Assembly: GCA_027531255.1 (NCBI GenBank)
Contig: JAPZRU010000005.1
Coordinates: 124,001-188,000, forward strand
Direction: 5' to 3'
Origin: Steroidobacteraceae bacterium
GTDB taxonomy: Bacteria; Pseudomonadota; Gammaproteobacteria; Steroidobacterales; Steroidobacteraceae
DNA length: 64,000 nt
Program-made: the position numbers and the translations under genes
In this document: one piece after another, positions 44,271 to 54,679 of the stretch
Layout: each line of letters opens with the position of its first letter
Numbering within the stretch: the stretch's first letter is position 1
The notes under the pieces: generated by a model
What the model was told of the DNA's origin: nothing
What the model saw: only the letters and a program-made list of their open reading frames with translations
Databases searched by the model: none

Positions 44271-45722
44271 TCAGTTCAGCAGCGCTTCGTCGAACTGGCG
44301 GATCGCGGCGGGCGCGCCGGTCTGCATCAGCAGCGCCTTCCTGCGCAGGAAGCGCGTGAGGCCCGCGCTGCCCATCCGCGAGCCGCCCATGCCGGACAGC
44401 TTGAACGAGTGCTTCTCGCACTCGTGCATCACGCCGGTCAGCGCGCCGTCGTTGAGGCTTACTCCGCCGGCGTCGAGGCGCCGCGCGATCGCCTCGCCTT
44501 CCTCCAGGGAGCCCGCGATCACCGCGGCCGACAGGCCGTAGACGCCGAAGTTCGCGAGCCGTACCGCCTCGTCGACGTCGCGGTACTTCATCACCGGCAT
44601 CACCGGACCGAAGGTTTCCTCGGTCATCACGTCCATCTCGTGCGTCACGTCGACGAGCACCGTCGGTCGCAACCACTTGCCGCCGTGGTCCTCGACCTCG
44701 CCGCCGGCGAGCACGCGCGCGCCCTTCGCCACCGCGTCGGCGATCTGCGCCTGCACGACCTCCGCCTGCCGGCCCCAGATGAACGGACCGATCTCGCCGC
44801 GGTTCGCGTCGGGCCACGTGATGCCGACCGCCCTCGCCTTCTCGCTCAGCCGCGCGACGAAGTCCGTGTAGATGCTCTCGTGCACGTACACGCGCTCGAG
44901 CGACTGGCAGGCCTGGCCGGTCGCGAGCACGGAAGCGCGCAGCACCGTCTCGGCCGCACGCTCGACGTCGGCGCTCGCGGTGACGATCACGGGATCCTTG
45001 CCGCCGAGCTCGAGGAACGCCGGGATGAACGCGCGCGCGCAGGCCTCGGCGACGATGCGCCCCGTCTTCACGCTCCCGGTGAAACAGACGACGTCGACGA
45101 GCGGGATCAGCGCGGCACCGGTTTCGCCGGCGCCCGGCTCGACGGCCAGCACCCGCGCGAGCTCGGGCACCTCTTCGATCGCGCGCTTCAGCGGCGTCAC
45201 GAAGCGCGGCGTGACCTCGGACGGCTTCACCAGCACCGCGCAGCCCGCGAGCAGCGCGGGAATCGCGTCGATGAAGCTCAGCACCAGCGGGAAGTTCCAC
45301 GGGCTGATCACGCCGACCAGCGGGTACGGCACGTACTGGTTGCGCCAGCGGATCGACGGCACCGCGCCCGAAGTGCCCTCGGGCTCGCGCAGCAGTTGCG
45401 GCGCCTCGCGGCACCAGCGGTCGATGGCCCCGAGCGTGGAGCCGAACTCGCCGAACGCGATCAGTCGCCGCGCGGTGTCGGTCGCGAGTGCGCCCACGAT
45501 GTCTGCCTTGTGCCGCTCCAGCGCGGCCTTCCAGCGGCTCAGCACCTCGATCCGGTGCTCGATCCCGGCGTCGCGCCACGCGGGCTGCGCCGCCCGCAGC
45601 CGTCCCGCGATCTCGCCGAGCGCGGCAGCGGACGGCGGCGTGAACTCGTAGTCGAACTCGCCCGTCCGCGGGTTGCGGACGCGGATCGGTGCGGGCGGGG
45701 CGAGCGGCGTGGCGGCGGACAT
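44271..45722 (-). CDS. NAD(P)-dependent aldehyde dehydrogenase
   Basis: Oxidises an aldehyde to the carboxylic acid. The 483-residue protein has the ALDH fold: GVISPWNFPLVLSFIDAIPA, VLVKPSEVTPRFV (cofactor Lys), FTGSVKTGRIV, the general base Glu in FLELGGKDPV and the nucleophile in GQACQSLERVYV. The C-terminus (LTGVMHECEKHSFKLSGMGG) fits a less studied ALDH group, so the substrate cannot be named. The start ATG at 45720-45722 is preceded by GAGGAG with a 6-base spacer; a longer frame up to 45758 is possible. It converges on the small sigma-54 gene and lies downstream of the MutT fusion on the same strand. Confidence 0.92.
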   Translation of the reverse strand: MSAATPLAPPAPIRVRNPRTGEFDYEFTPPSAAALGEIAGRLRAAQPAWRDAGIEHRIEVLSRWKAALERHKADIVGALATDTARRLIAFGEFGSTLGAIDRWCREAPQLLREPEGTSGAVPSIRWRNQYVPYPLVGVISPWNFPLVLSFIDAIPALLAGCAVLVKPSEVTPRFVTPLKRAIEEVPELARVLAVEPGAGETGAALIPLVDVVCFTGSVKTGRIVAEACARAFIPAFLELGGKDPVIVTASADVERAAETVLRASVLATGQACQSLERVYVHESIYTDFVARLSEKARAVGITWPDANRGEIGPFIWGRQAEVVQAQIADAVAKGARVLAGGEVEDHGGKWLRPTVLVDVTHEMDVMTEETFGPVMPVMKYRDVDEAVRLANFGVYGLSAAVIAGSLEEGEAIARRLDAGGVSLNDGALTGVMHECEKHSFKLSGMGGSRMGSAGLTRFLRRKALLMQTGAPAAIRQFDEALLN

Positions 45723-45828
45723 GGCGGGCTCCTCGCCGCGCGGTGGAGTGCGCGGCACCCTGGGTCGGAGTGGGCGGCGGCGATTATAGGCGCACGTCGG
45801 TCACCGGCCGGTCGGAACCGCGGCGGCT

Positions 45829-46707
45829 TCAGAGCCGCTCGATGCCGCCGAGCCCGCCCGACTTCCACCAGAGCTTGCCGGTCGCGGCCACGTTCATGGC
45901 GGCCGGCGGCGCCGGCGCCGCCACGTTCACGTAGAACGGCAGGCCGAGCGCGGCAATGCCCGGCCAGTCCTCGGTGGCGAGGCCGCGCTCGGGCACCAGC
46001 ACGAAATCGGCCCCGTGCGCGGCGGCGCGGCGCGCGTCGTCGGCCGAGTGCACCAGGACGCCGCGGAGCGTGCGATCGCCGGGCGCGCGATCGACCGGCC
46101 GCACGGCGGAATCGACGCGGCCCGCGCCGAGTTCCGGCGGACCGTGCGGATCGAGCACGAACAGCGCGTCCCCGTGATCGCGCAGGCGCCGCACGACGCC
46201 CGGATCGCGCGGCAGCGCCGGCACGATCCACGCGACCCGCTCGCGCGTGCGGCCCACCGGGATGCGCTCGACCAGCGTGTCGGGGTCGTCGACGCGCACG
46301 AACGTGGCGGGCAGCCGCAGTGCGGTGACGATCGGCCGGTCCGCCTCGAGGATGTCGGCGTCGGGCAGTTCCTCGCGCTCGCACCAGCGCAGCTGCTGGC
46401 CGTCGAGCGGGGCGATCTCCCCGCGCCAGCCCTCGACCAGCCAGCAGTCGATGTGCACCGCCGGCGCGTCGGGCGCGTAGCGGTGCGTCACGGCCAGCAG
46501 CGGGCGGGCGCGGCTGACCTGGATGCCGAGTTCCTCCAGCAGTTCGCGGTTCAGCGTGTCGCGCGCAGCCTCGTGCGCGAGGCGCTTGCCGCCCGGGAAC
46601 TCCCAGCGGCCCGCCAGCGCCTTGCCGGGCGGACGCTGGGCGATCAGCACGCGGCCGCGGGCGTCGACCAGCGCGCCGGCGACGACGCGGACGGGAGACT
46701 CGGACAT
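45829..46707 (-). CDS. mutT: Nudix hydrolase MutT fused to a thiamine-phosphate-synthase-like domain
   Basis: The N-terminal 130 residues are MutT, which hydrolyses 8-oxo-dGTP to prevent mutations. The Nudix box is complete: GKRLAHE, AARDTLN, RELLEELGI (pattern GX5EX7REUXEEXGU). The C-terminal half resembles the TIM-barrel thiamine-phosphate synthase domain (GADFVLVPERGLATEDWPGI, LGLPFYVNV), a fusion common in Pseudomonas and Xanthomonads; whether this half is active is unknown. The 292-residue product starts MSESPVRVVAGALVD at 46705-46707. In many relatives this gene follows yacG; here it is separated by about 11 kb. Confidence 0.9.
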   Translation of the reverse strand: MSESPVRVVAGALVDARGRVLIAQRPPGKALAGRWEFPGGKRLAHEAARDTLNRELLEELGIQVSRARPLLAVTHRYAPDAPAVHIDCWLVEGWRGEIAPLDGQQLRWCEREELPDADILEADRPIVTALRLPATFVRVDDPDTLVERIPVGRTRERVAWIVPALPRDPGVVRRLRDHGDALFVLDPHGPPELGAGRVDSAVRPVDRAPGDRTLRGVLVHSADDARRAAAHGADFVLVPERGLATEDWPGIAALGLPFYVNVAAPAPPAAMNVAATGKLWWKSGGLGGIERL

Positions 46708-46826
46708 GGGCGGACTCGGGCAAGCCGGGAGAAGCGCGCATTCTGCGTGATCCGGGATCGGCCCGCCGCGCCCGCGGCGCGCCGCTTTGGGGCACGCGCG
46801 CGTCCCGCAGCACCTCCTCGGTACGC

Positions 46827-46842
46827 GTTGCAACGGTGCAAC
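46827..46842. promoter_or_regulatory. GTTGCA/TGCAAC inverted repeat upstream of the second TonB receptor
   Basis: GTTGCAACGGTGCAAC has exact 6-bp arms and a 4-nt centre. A related TTGCACCGTGGCTGTTG occurs at about 46903-46920, nearer the receptor start. Together they look like operator half-sites in the divergent region between mutT and the receptor; no regulator is encoded nearby. Confidence 0.35.
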
Positions 46843-46961
46843 AGAATTGTCCCGGACGTGCAGACCACACAGGCGCGGCTCGCTCAAGACCCTGTTGCGT
46901 AATTGCACCGTGGCTGTTGTCCACTAGCTGGGCCGTCAAGGCCCCACAGGGAGCTCCAATA

Positions 46962-49893
46962 ATGAAGTCCAGACCCTCGTCGCCCCTGAGGGCGGCGATC
47001 TCGTGCGCATTGCTCGCGGCCACCGCGCCGGCGGCATTCGCACAGCAGCAGACGCCGGCACCGACCGACGGTGCAGACACGCTCGAAGCCGTCGTCGTGA
47101 CGGGCACGCGCATCCAGCGCGACCCGAACGCCACCGCGCCGCTGCCGATCAGCTCGATCAGCGTCGACGACCTGCGCGCCTCGGGCGCGAACGACACGAC
47201 GGCGGCGCTGCGCCAGATCCCCGCGCTGGTCTCGTCGAGCACGGTCGCCGACTCCATCGAGCGCGGTCCCGCGAACACCATCGGCCAGGCGACGCTCAAC
47301 CTGCGCCAGCTCGGCTCGAACCGTACGCTCGTGCTCGTCGACGGCTACCGGCACGTCTCGGGCGTCGCCGGCTCGCAGGCCGTGGACGTCTCGACGATCC
47401 CGTCCGCGCTGATCGAGCGCGTCGACGTCATGACCGGCGGCGCCTCGGCGGTGTATGGCGCCGATGCAGTCGCCGGCGTGGTGAACTACATCCTCCGCCG
47501 CGACTTGGAGGGCCTCGAGTTCGGCTTCCAGCCCGGCGTGTCCTCCGAGGGCGACGGCGAGAGCTACCGGCTCGAGGCAACGTGGGGCCGCAACTTCGCC
47601 GACGGGCGCGGCAACCTGACCGTGAGCGCGGGCTTCACCGACGAGGCCGAGGTGCTGCTCGGCGACCGCGAGTTCACCGCCAACAACGGTCGCGCCAACA
47701 ACAGCACCACCTATTCGCACCCGGACCGCCGCTTCCAGAAGGGCGACGTCAACCCGGCGAAGATGCCCAACTTCGCCGCCCGCTTCCGTCTTGGCGGACC
47801 CGGGCCGGCGTCCACGCGGTTCCCCTACGGCGTGGCCATCCCGACGTCTGCGCAGGCCACGACGCTCTGGCCTGGCGGCCTGACCGCCGCGGAACAGGCG
47901 CTGATCCAGCGCGCCGCTAACGCGCCGCTGTTCAAGATCGCCCGCGACCCGCGCTTCGGCATCAGTTCCGGTGCCGGCCTGATCTTCCGCGCGGACTTCC
48001 GCCAGTTCACCACCGACCTCAACGGCAACGGGATCCCGGACTGCCAGGACAGCTTCATCGGTCGCTTCGGCTTCGGCGGCGGCGGTGCGGTCGAGCGCAC
48101 CAACCAGAATTCGCTGATCCCCGGCAGCGAGCGCTTCTACACCAACATCCGCGGCCGCTGGGAGTTCTCGGAGTCGGTCGAGGCCTTCGCGGACGCGAAG
48201 TTCGCGCGCAACCAGGCGGTCTCGCGGAACAGCTACAACACGTTCTACGACACGCTGCGGATATTCCCGGACAACCCGTTCATCCCGGCCGCGCTGCGGG
48301 CCGAGTCGAACGCCGCGGGCGGCCTGCGCGTCAGCCGCGACATGCTGGATCTCGGCGACAACGAGCGCACCGCGGACCGCCGCACCTTCCGCCTGGTCAC
48401 CGGCCTGCGCGGCGACCCCGGCTCGCACCTGCGCTACGAGGTCGCGGCCAACATCGGTCGCACCGACACGGAGGACACCAACGCCAACTCCGTGCTGTAC
48501 GACCGCCTGTTCGCCGCGATCGACGTGATCGCCGGCCCCGGCGGCCGGCCGATCTGCCGCTCGGACGTCAGCAACGTCCCACACCCGGGCAGCGAGGAGT
48601 TCCCGCGCATCAGGCCGGGCTTCTTCACGTTCCGTCCCGGCGACGGCCAGTGCCGACCGGCCAACATCCTGGCCGGCGAACAGTCGGTCAGGGCCGATGC
48701 GGTCGCGTTCATCACCACGCCGACCACGGACGAGTTCCAGCTCGACCAGCGCGTGCTGACGGTCGCGTTCAACGGCGACACCGGCGCGTTCTTCTCGCTG
48801 CCGGGCGGCCCGGTGCAGTTCGCGGCGGGCGCCGAGTATCGCGAGGAGGAGTCGGAGTCGATCTTCGACCCGCTCGATCGCGGCCTGCTGCCCGCGAACT
48901 CGCCAGCGGGTCCGGCCGGCACGTTCATCGGCGACATCTCGCTGAACCAGTCGCTGGTGTTCGACGCCCAGACTCGCACCTTCAACTCGGGAGGCAAGTT
49001 CGACGTCAAGGAGGTGTTCGCCGAGGTCTCGATCCCGCTGGTCAAGGACGTGCCGTTCGTGCGCGAACTGTCGCGCCGACGGCATTCCGCCGGGTTTCGA
49101 GGACCCGCTGACCGCGCGGTTCTCCGGCACCAGCGGCGGCAACCCGGCGCTCGAGGAGGAGCAGGCCAAGACCTACACCATCGGTGCGGTGATCCAGCCG
49201 CGCTGGGTGCCCGGCCTCAGCCTCTCGTTCGACTGCTACTCGATCGAGATCGAGGACGCGATCGCCGCGGTCTCGGCGCAGGACATCGTCAACGCCTGCT
49301 ACGGGCTCCCGACGTTCCCGAACCAGTACTGCGCGCTGTTCGAGCGCAACCAGACCGCAGGACCGACCTTCAAGGGCTTCCGGTTCCTGCGCCAGACGCA
49401 GCTGAACTACGGGCGCATCGAGACCTCCGGCGTCGACTTCGTCGGCGACTACCGCTTCGACCTCGCCGGCAATGCGTTCACGATCGGGATGGTGGCGAAC
49501 TGGTCCGAGAAGCTGAACCGCTTCTTCGACCCGGTCCGCACCCAGTTCGTGAACCCGGGCCTGCAGGAACTGGGCGCGCCGAAGTGGTCCGGCCTCGCGT
49601 CGCTCGGCTTCGCGCGCGGCCCGCTGTCGCTGCGGTACCAGATGCAGTACCTCGGCGAGCAGGCTGTCGCGAGCGCGGTGCAGATCGAGCGGGTCGCGCT
49701 CGAATTCGGCGCGGAAGGCATGGCGGACGAGTACATCGTCCACGGGTCGTCCGGCAACTTCGAGTGGAACCAGTACACGTTCTGCGCGGGCGTGAACAAC
49801 CTCACGAACGAGAAGCCGTTCCTCGCGAGCTCCGCCTACCCGGTCAGCGGCATGGGTCGCTTCTGCTTCGCCGGGGTGAAGGCGCGGCTCTGA
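46962..49893 (+). pseudogene. TonB-dependent receptor with internal deletion and frame change
   Basis: Codes for a signal peptide (MKSRPSSPLRAAISCALLAA...AFAQ), a TonB-box/plug region (EAVVVTGTRIQRDPNATAPL, LGSNRTLVLVDGYR, VDVMTGGASAVYGADAVAGV) and a large barrel, of the type with long extracellular loops found in Xanthomonadales and Sphingomonads. Up to residue 704 (FVRELS, about 49073) one frame is used; from ANCRADGIPPGF on, a second frame continues to KARL at 49893. About 95-100 residues that normally lie between these points (including the barrel motif RAPNIGELF in relatives) are missing. The junction is the 13-bp GCGCGAACTGTCG at 49061-49073, which reads correctly in both frames. The gene is therefore broken in this sequence, by a real deletion or by an assembly collapse. 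Confidence 0.85.
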
Positions 49894-49922
49894 GCGCCTG
49901 AAGCGGTCGTCCGGACGATCGG

Positions 49923-49956
49923 GGGCCCCGTCACCGAAAGGTGGCGGGGCCCTTTT
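49923..49956 (+). terminator. Rho-independent terminator
   Basis: GGGCCCCGTCACC (49923-49935) and GGTGGCGGGGCCC (49940-49952) form a 13-bp stem with one G-T pair and a GAAA tetraloop, followed by TTTT. It lies 29 bp after the receptor stop. Confidence 0.9.
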
Positions 49957-50005
49957 CGTTTCGGGAGCCAGCCGTCAGGGGGCGCGCGGGATGTCCGACG
50001 GCCCG

Positions 50006-52780
50006 TCAGGCGTTCTCGAGATTGCCGTGGCAGTGCTTGTACTTCTTGCCCGAGCCGCAGGGGCACGGCTCGTTGCGACCCACCTTCGGCGTCGTGCGCG
50101 CGAAGGTCGGCACGGGCGCCGCGCGCGGCTCGGGCTCGGCGGTCGGCAGCGGGGCGTTCAGCGGGCCCGCGGCGGCGGTCTCGGGATCCACGTCCGCCTG
50201 CACGGGCGGCGGCGCCGCGTGCTGGAACTGCATCATCCGGGCGAGCCGCGCCTGGCGCTCCTGCTCCTCGCGCTCGATCTCGGCTTCGCTCCGCACCTGC
50301 ATGCGCGCGAGCAGCGTGACGGTGTCCCGCTTGATGCGCTCCAGCATCGCCTGGAACAGCTCGAAGGCCTCACGCTTGTACTCCTGCTTCGGGTTCTTCT
50401 GCGCGTAGGAGCGCAGGAAGATGCCCTGCCGCATGTAGTCCATCGCGGCCAGGTGCTCGCGCCAGTGCGTGTCGACCATCTGCAGCATCAGCGTGCGCTC
50501 TATCCGGCGCAGTTCCGGCCCCCCGAGCAGCGACTCCTTCTGCGCGTACGACTGCGCCAGCGCCTCCAGCAGGTGCTTCTGCACGTCCGCCGGGCCGCGG
50601 GTGTCGTCGGCCTCGAGGAAGCCCTCGAGGTCCACCGGCACGCCGAAGTCGCGCGCGATCGCCTCCCGCAGGCCCTCGACGTTCCACTGGCCCTCGAGGC
50701 TGTCCGGCGGCATGTGCTCGGCGACGATGCCGGCCACGACCTCCTCGCGCAGCGACACGATCGTGTCGCCGATGTCCTCGGCCGCCATCAGCTCGTTGCG
50801 CTGGCCGTAGACCACCTTGCGCTGGTCGTTCGCGACGTCGTCGTACTCGAGCAGGTTCTTGCGGAGGTCGAAGTTGTAGGCCTCGACCTTGCGCTGCGCG
50901 CGCTCGATCTGGCGGGTGAGCATGCCGCTCTCGATCGCCTCGCCCGCCTTCATGCCGACGCGCGACAGCAGCCCCTTCATGCGCTCGGGGTCGCCGAAGA
51001 TGCGCATCAGGTTGTCTTCGAGCGAGAGGTAGAAGCGGCTCGAGCCCGGGTCGCCCTGGCGGCCGGAGCGGCCGCGCAGCTGGTTGTCGATGCGGCGGGA
51101 CTCGTGGCGCTCCGTGCCGATGATGTGCAGGCCGCCGGCGGCCAGCACCTTCTCGTGGCGCTCCTTCCACTCGGTGCGCGCGTTCGCGAGCGCCTCGGGG
51201 TCGGTCGAGGCGATCGCCTCGCCCTGCGCGTCGAACTCGGGCTTGCCGCCGAGCACGATGTCGGTGCCGCGGCCGGCCATGTTGGTCGCGATCGTGATCG
51301 CGCCGGGTCGCCCGGCCTGCGCGACGATCTGCGCCTCGCGGTCGTGCTGCTTGGCGTTCAGCACCTGGTGCACGATGCCGTGCTTCTGGAGTTCCTTCGA
51401 CAGCAGCTCCGAGGTCTCGATCGAGGTCGTGCCAACCAGCACCGGCTGGCTGCGCGAGATGCAGTCGCGGATGTCCTCGACGATCGCCTCGAACTTGTCC
51501 TTCTGCGTCAGGTAGACGAGGTCCGGGTTGTCCTTGCGGACCATCGGGCGGTGCGTCGGGATCACCACCACCTCGAGACCGTAGATCTGCTGGAACTCGA
51601 AGGCTTCCGTGTCGGCCGTGCCGGTCATGCCGGACAGCTTCTCGTACATGCGGAAGTAGTTCTGGAACGTGATCGAGGCGATCGTCTGGTTCTCTTCGCG
51701 GACCCGGACCTTCTCCTTCGCCTCGACCGCCTGGTGCAGGCCGTCGGACCAGCGGCGGCCCGGCATCGTGCGGCCGGTGAACTCGTCGACGATGATCACC
51801 TCGCCGTTGCGCACGATGTACTCGACGTCCCTGCGGTAGATCGAGTGCGCGCGCAGCGCGGCGTTCAGGTGGTGCATCAGCCGGATGTTGGCCGCGTCGT
51901 AGAGGCTCTCGCCCTCGCGCAGCAGCCCGGCCTCGGACATCAGCGCCTCGACCGTCTCGTGGCCCTGCTCCGTCAGGTGCGCCTGCTTCTGCTTCTCGTC
52001 GACCCAGAAGTCGCCGTCGTTCGACTCCTCGTCGGTCGCCTTGCCGAGCTTGGGCACCAGCTCGTTGATCGCGAGGTAGAGCTCGGTGCTCTCCTCGGCC
52101 GGGCCCGAGATGATCAGCGGCGTGCGCGCCTCGTCGATCAGGATCGAGTCCACCTCGTCGACGATCGCGTAGGCGAGGCTGCGCTGCACGCGGTCCTCCT
52201 GCCGGAACGCGAGGTTGTCGCGCAGGTAGTCGAAGCCGTACTCGTTGTTCGTGCCGTAGGTGATGTCGCAGCCGTAGGCGGCGCGCTTCTCCTCCGGACT
52301 CTGGCCGGCGCGGACCACGCCGACGGTGAGGCCGAGGAAGCGGTACACGGGCCCCATCCACTCCGCGTCGCGGGTGGCGAGGTAGTCGTTGACGGTGACG
52401 ACGTGCACGCCCTTCGCGGGCAGCGCGTTCAGGTACGTCGGCAGCGTCGCGACGAGCGTCTTGCCCTCGCCGGTGCGCATCTCGGCGATCTTGCCCTCGT
52501 GAAGCACCATGCCGCCGATCAGCTGCACGTCGAAGTGGCGCAGGCCGATCGTGCGGCGCGCGGCCTCGCGCACCGCAGCGAAGGCCTCGGGCAGCAGCTG
52601 TTCGAGGGCCTCGCCCTTCGCGAGCCGCTCGCGGAACTGCGCGGTGAGCTGCGGGAAGCCCTCGTCCGGCAGCGCCTTCATCCGCTCCTCGAGTGCGTTC
52701 GCGGCCGCCACTTGCTTCGCGTAGCCGCGGACCAGCCGCTGGTTGCGGCTGCCGAAGATCATCGTCAGGAAATTCAGCAC
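50006..52780 (-). CDS. secA: Protein translocase ATPase SecA
   Basis: Motor of the Sec pathway that pushes unfolded proteins through SecYEG. The 924-residue protein has DEAD-type motifs (Walker [12 protein letters not shown], Walker [15 protein letters not shown]), [14 protein letters not shown] and the [11 protein letters not shown] region in NBD2, helical scaffold and wing domains, and a C-terminal zinc motif [14 protein letters not shown]. The start is GTG at 52778-52780 ([15 protein letters not shown]), matching the family; the longer frame upstream is not conserved. The order M23 peptidase, secA downstream of it and dciA divergent is known from Xanthomonadales. Confidence 0.98.
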   Translation of the reverse strand: MLNFLTMIFGSRNQRLVRGYAKQVAAANALEERMKALPDEGFPQLTAQFRERLAKGEALEQLLPEAFAAVREAARRTIGLRHFDVQLIGGMVLHEGKIAEMRTGEGKTLVATLPTYLNALPAKGVHVVTVNDYLATRDAEWMGPVYRFLGLTVGVVRAGQSPEEKRAAYGCDITYGTNNEYGFDYLRDNLAFRQEDRVQRSLAYAIVDEVDSILIDEARTPLIISGPAEESTELYLAINELVPKLGKATDEESNDGDFWVDEKQKQAHLTEQGHETVEALMSEAGLLREGESLYDAANIRLMHHLNAALRAHSIYRRDVEYIVRNGEVIIVDEFTGRTMPGRRWSDGLHQAVEAKEKVRVREENQTIASITFQNYFRMYEKLSGMTGTADTEAFEFQQIYGLEVVVIPTHRPMVRKDNPDLVYLTQKDKFEAIVEDIRDCISRSQPVLVGTTSIETSELLSKELQKHGIVHQVLNAKQHDREAQIVAQAGRPGAITIATNMAGRGTDIVLGGKPEFDAQGEAIASTDPEALANARTEWKERHEKVLAAGGLHIIGTERHESRRIDNQLRGRSGRQGDPGSSRFYLSLEDNLMRIFGDPERMKGLLSRVGMKAGEAIESGMLTRQIERAQRKVEAYNFDLRKNLLEYDDVANDQRKVVYGQRNELMAAEDIGDTIVSLREEVVAGIVAEHMPPDSLEGQWNVEGLREAIARDFGVPVDLEGFLEADDTRGPADVQKHLLEALAQSYAQKESLLGGPELRRIERTLMLQMVDTHWREHLAAMDYMRQGIFLRSYAQKNPKQEYKREAFELFQAMLERIKRDTVTLLARMQVRSEAEIEREEQERQARLARMMQFQHAAPPPVQADVDPETAAAGPLNAPLPTAEPEPRAAPVPTFARTTPKVGRNEPCPCGSGKKYKHCHGNLENA

Positions 52781-52905
52781 GGTGCAGGGTCCTTCAGGCG
52801 CGGCCGGGCGCGACGGGGGCGGCCGCGCGGGGTGGGCTCGAGCGCGGCCGGAAGGGGAACGGCCGACGCCCGCGCCAGGGTCCGGAGCGGCTCGTAAAAC
52901 GCGCA

Positions 52906-52911
52906 ACTATA
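52906..52911 (-). promoter_or_regulatory. Candidate -10 of secA
   Basis: TATAGT on the minus strand, about 126 bp before the secA GTG. No convincing -35. A GGGGAC-type sequence similar to the palindromic repeats (52921 onward) lies just upstream. Confidence 0.3.
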
Positions 52912-53012
52912 CAGGGACTTGGGGACGGTCGGGCCGCCCGCCAAGGGGTGGGACCGTGGGGTGCGGAGCCGGTTCCGGAAGAGCCGCAGCGGCCGGACCG
53001 CGTCCGATGGCC

Positions 53013-53960
53013 TCAGCGACCGGCCATCAGGGGCGGCGCGGCGTTCCGGTTGATGAACGACATCGGGTCGACCTGGCGACCGTCGCGCAGCACCTCGAAG
53101 TGGAGATGCGGACCGGTCGAACGGCCGGTCGAGCCGATGGTCGACAGGGGGTCGCCCTTCTGCACGGTATCGCCGGCCTTCACGAGGTTGCGCGCGTTGT
53201 GCGCGTACCGCGTGACGTAGCCGTTGCCGTGGTTGACCTCGACCATGTTGCCGTAGCCCATCTTTTCGCCGGCGAAGCTGACGACACCGGTGGCGACGGA
53301 CACCACGGTCGAGCCCGGCGGGCCCGCGAAGTCCACGCCGGCATGGAACGCGGTGCGGCCGCTGAACGGATCGACGCGCATGCCGAACGGCGAGGAGATG
53401 AAGCCGGTCAGCACGGGGCGACCCTGCGGCAGGATCTGGTGGCGCAGTTCGCGGGTCAGGATGACGTTCTCGAGCGCACCGAGCTGGCGCTCGCGGTCCT
53501 CGAGCTGGACGGCCAGCCGGTCGAGCATGTCGGTCAGCACGGGCGCCGCGGCCGACAGGCCCTCGCCGCCGTGCTCGAAGCCGCCGACGGGGGGCGCGCT
53601 GTCGAAGTCGAACTCGCCCTTGTCGAGCTTCGCCATCTCGGTGAGGCGCTTGCCCAGCGCGTCGAGGCGGATCACGTGGGCGTTCATCTGGCCGACGCGC
53701 AGGGCGAGCGCGTCGACCTTCTGCTGCAGCAGGCGGCGCGCGGACTCGACCTCGGCACGCTGGAACGCGAGTTCCTCGGACCAGCCCGCGAACTGGGCCG
53801 AACCGCTGCCGAGTACCCGCGAGCCGAACAGCGAACCCGCCGCGAACGTGGCGCCCAGCAGCGCGACGACGAGCACCGCCATCCCGGCGATCACCGGCGG
53901 CGAGCGCAGGTCGAACTGGCGCGCGCGCCCGTCGCGCTGACTGAAGAAGATGACGTTCAT
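53013..53960 (-). CDS. M23-family peptidoglycan endopeptidase-like protein
   Basis: 315 residues with a cytoplasmic N-terminus, one membrane helix (about residues 24-46: VIAGMAVLVVALLGATFAAG), a coiled-coil segment (LAFQRAEVESARRLLQQKVD and following) and a C-terminal LytM/peptidase M23 domain with zinc ligands in FHAGVDFAG and HLHFEVL. It should act in the periplasm on peptidoglycan crosslinks, or serve as an activator if inactive; the ligands look complete. The start ATG at 53958-53960 (MNVIFFSQRDGRARQFDL) is typical of this group next to secA. Divergent from dciA. Confidence 0.92.
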   Translation of the reverse strand: MNVIFFSQRDGRARQFDLRSPPVIAGMAVLVVALLGATFAAGSLFGSRVLGSGSAQFAGWSEELAFQRAEVESARRLLQQKVDALALRVGQMNAHVIRLDALGKRLTEMAKLDKGEFDFDSAPPVGGFEHGGEGLSAAAPVLTDMLDRLAVQLEDRERQLGALENVILTRELRHQILPQGRPVLTGFISSPFGMRVDPFSGRTAFHAGVDFAGPPGSTVVSVATGVVSFAGEKMGYGNMVEVNHGNGYVTRYAHNARNLVKAGDTVQKGDPLSTIGSTGRSTGPHLHFEVLRDGRQVDPMSFINRNAAPPLMAGR

Positions 53961-54345
53961 CGGCGTGCTTCCGAAGGCAAAGCCAATCGAGCGCCCCGTG
54001 GCGGAGCGTCCTTCCCACCCCTCGCGGCCGTGCTGCAGCAGGTGCGGCTGGCCGAAGCGCCCCAGGGCCCCGCTGCCGGGGCATCGCCCGGTGCGGCGGC
54101 TGCGGGGAGCGAACCTCGCGGCCGTGCCGCGCGTTCCGGACCTTGCGGCCCACCCACTGTGTTCATGCCTGGCAACCCCGCTGTCGTAACTCGGCGGCAC
54201 GAGGCGCCGGAATCGTAGACCGGTGGCTTTGCGTCCCCGCCTTTCGACGGGTTTGCCCTTGATCAGAGCGGGGGACCATGCCACAACGGCGTCGGCCGGA
54301 ACAACACCTTTTGTCCCATCGCAGCGTGTGCAAATCACGGAATCC
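53961..54345. other. Divergent region between the M23 peptidase and dciA
   Basis: 385 bp with no recognisable gene. Promoters for both directions should lie here, but no hexamer pair stands out; no hairpin or repeat was seen. Confidence 0.4.
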
Positions 54346-54657
54346 ATGAGGAAATCCGGACCCAACCCCTTGTCGATCAGCGACTTGCTAGGCCAAGGTA
54401 ATGCAACGCTCGAACGATTGCGCGCCGGTGCCCGGGCCGCCGACCGGACGCTCGAAGCCACTCGCGGTGCGCTCGAGCCCGAGGTGCGCGAGCACGTCTG
54501 GGGGGCGGTGCTGGAGGCCGACCGGCTGGTCGTACTGGTCGATTCGGCCGGCTGGGCGACCCGCGTGCGCTACGCGGGGCCGGAACTACGGGCGGGGGTG
54601 GCTGCGGCCCTGGGCAAGCCGGTGAAGAAACTCGCGGTGCGGGTACGGCCGCGGTGA
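54346..54657 (+). CDS. dciA: DciA-type DUF721 protein (replicative helicase loader)
   Basis: 103 residues, MRKSGPNPLSISDLLGQGNA..., with the DUF721 core LEPEVREHVWGAVLEADRLV, a hydrophobic strand and a basic tail (KKLAVRVRPR). DciA is the ancestral bacterial loader/operator of the DnaB helicase in genomes that lack DnaC. The position between lpxC (convergent) and the M23 peptidase/secA pair is usual in Gammaproteobacteria. ATG 54346 is the first that fits the family; an in-frame upstream extension to 54223 is not conserved-looking. Confidence 0.85.
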   Translation: MRKSGPNPLSISDLLGQGNATLERLRAGARAADRTLEATRGALEPEVREHVWGAVLEADRLVVLVDSAGWATRVRYAGPELRAGVAAALGKPVKKLAVRVRPR

Positions 54658-54679
54658 AAAGGGGCCGGTCTCCTCTTCA
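54656..54679. repeat. GAAAAGGGGCCGGTCTCCTCTTCA at dciA and lpxC stops
   Basis: A GGGG...CC palindrome of the same family as at 44252 and 43798. It spans the space between the stop codons of the convergent dciA (54655-54657) and lpxC (54677-54679) and includes parts of both. Confidence 0.5.

Noticed and set aside
53961-54461. N-terminal extension of the M23 peptidase to 54461
   Set aside because: It overlaps dciA on the other strand, and the sequence before MNVIFFSQ is low complexity; the short start matches this group of proteins.
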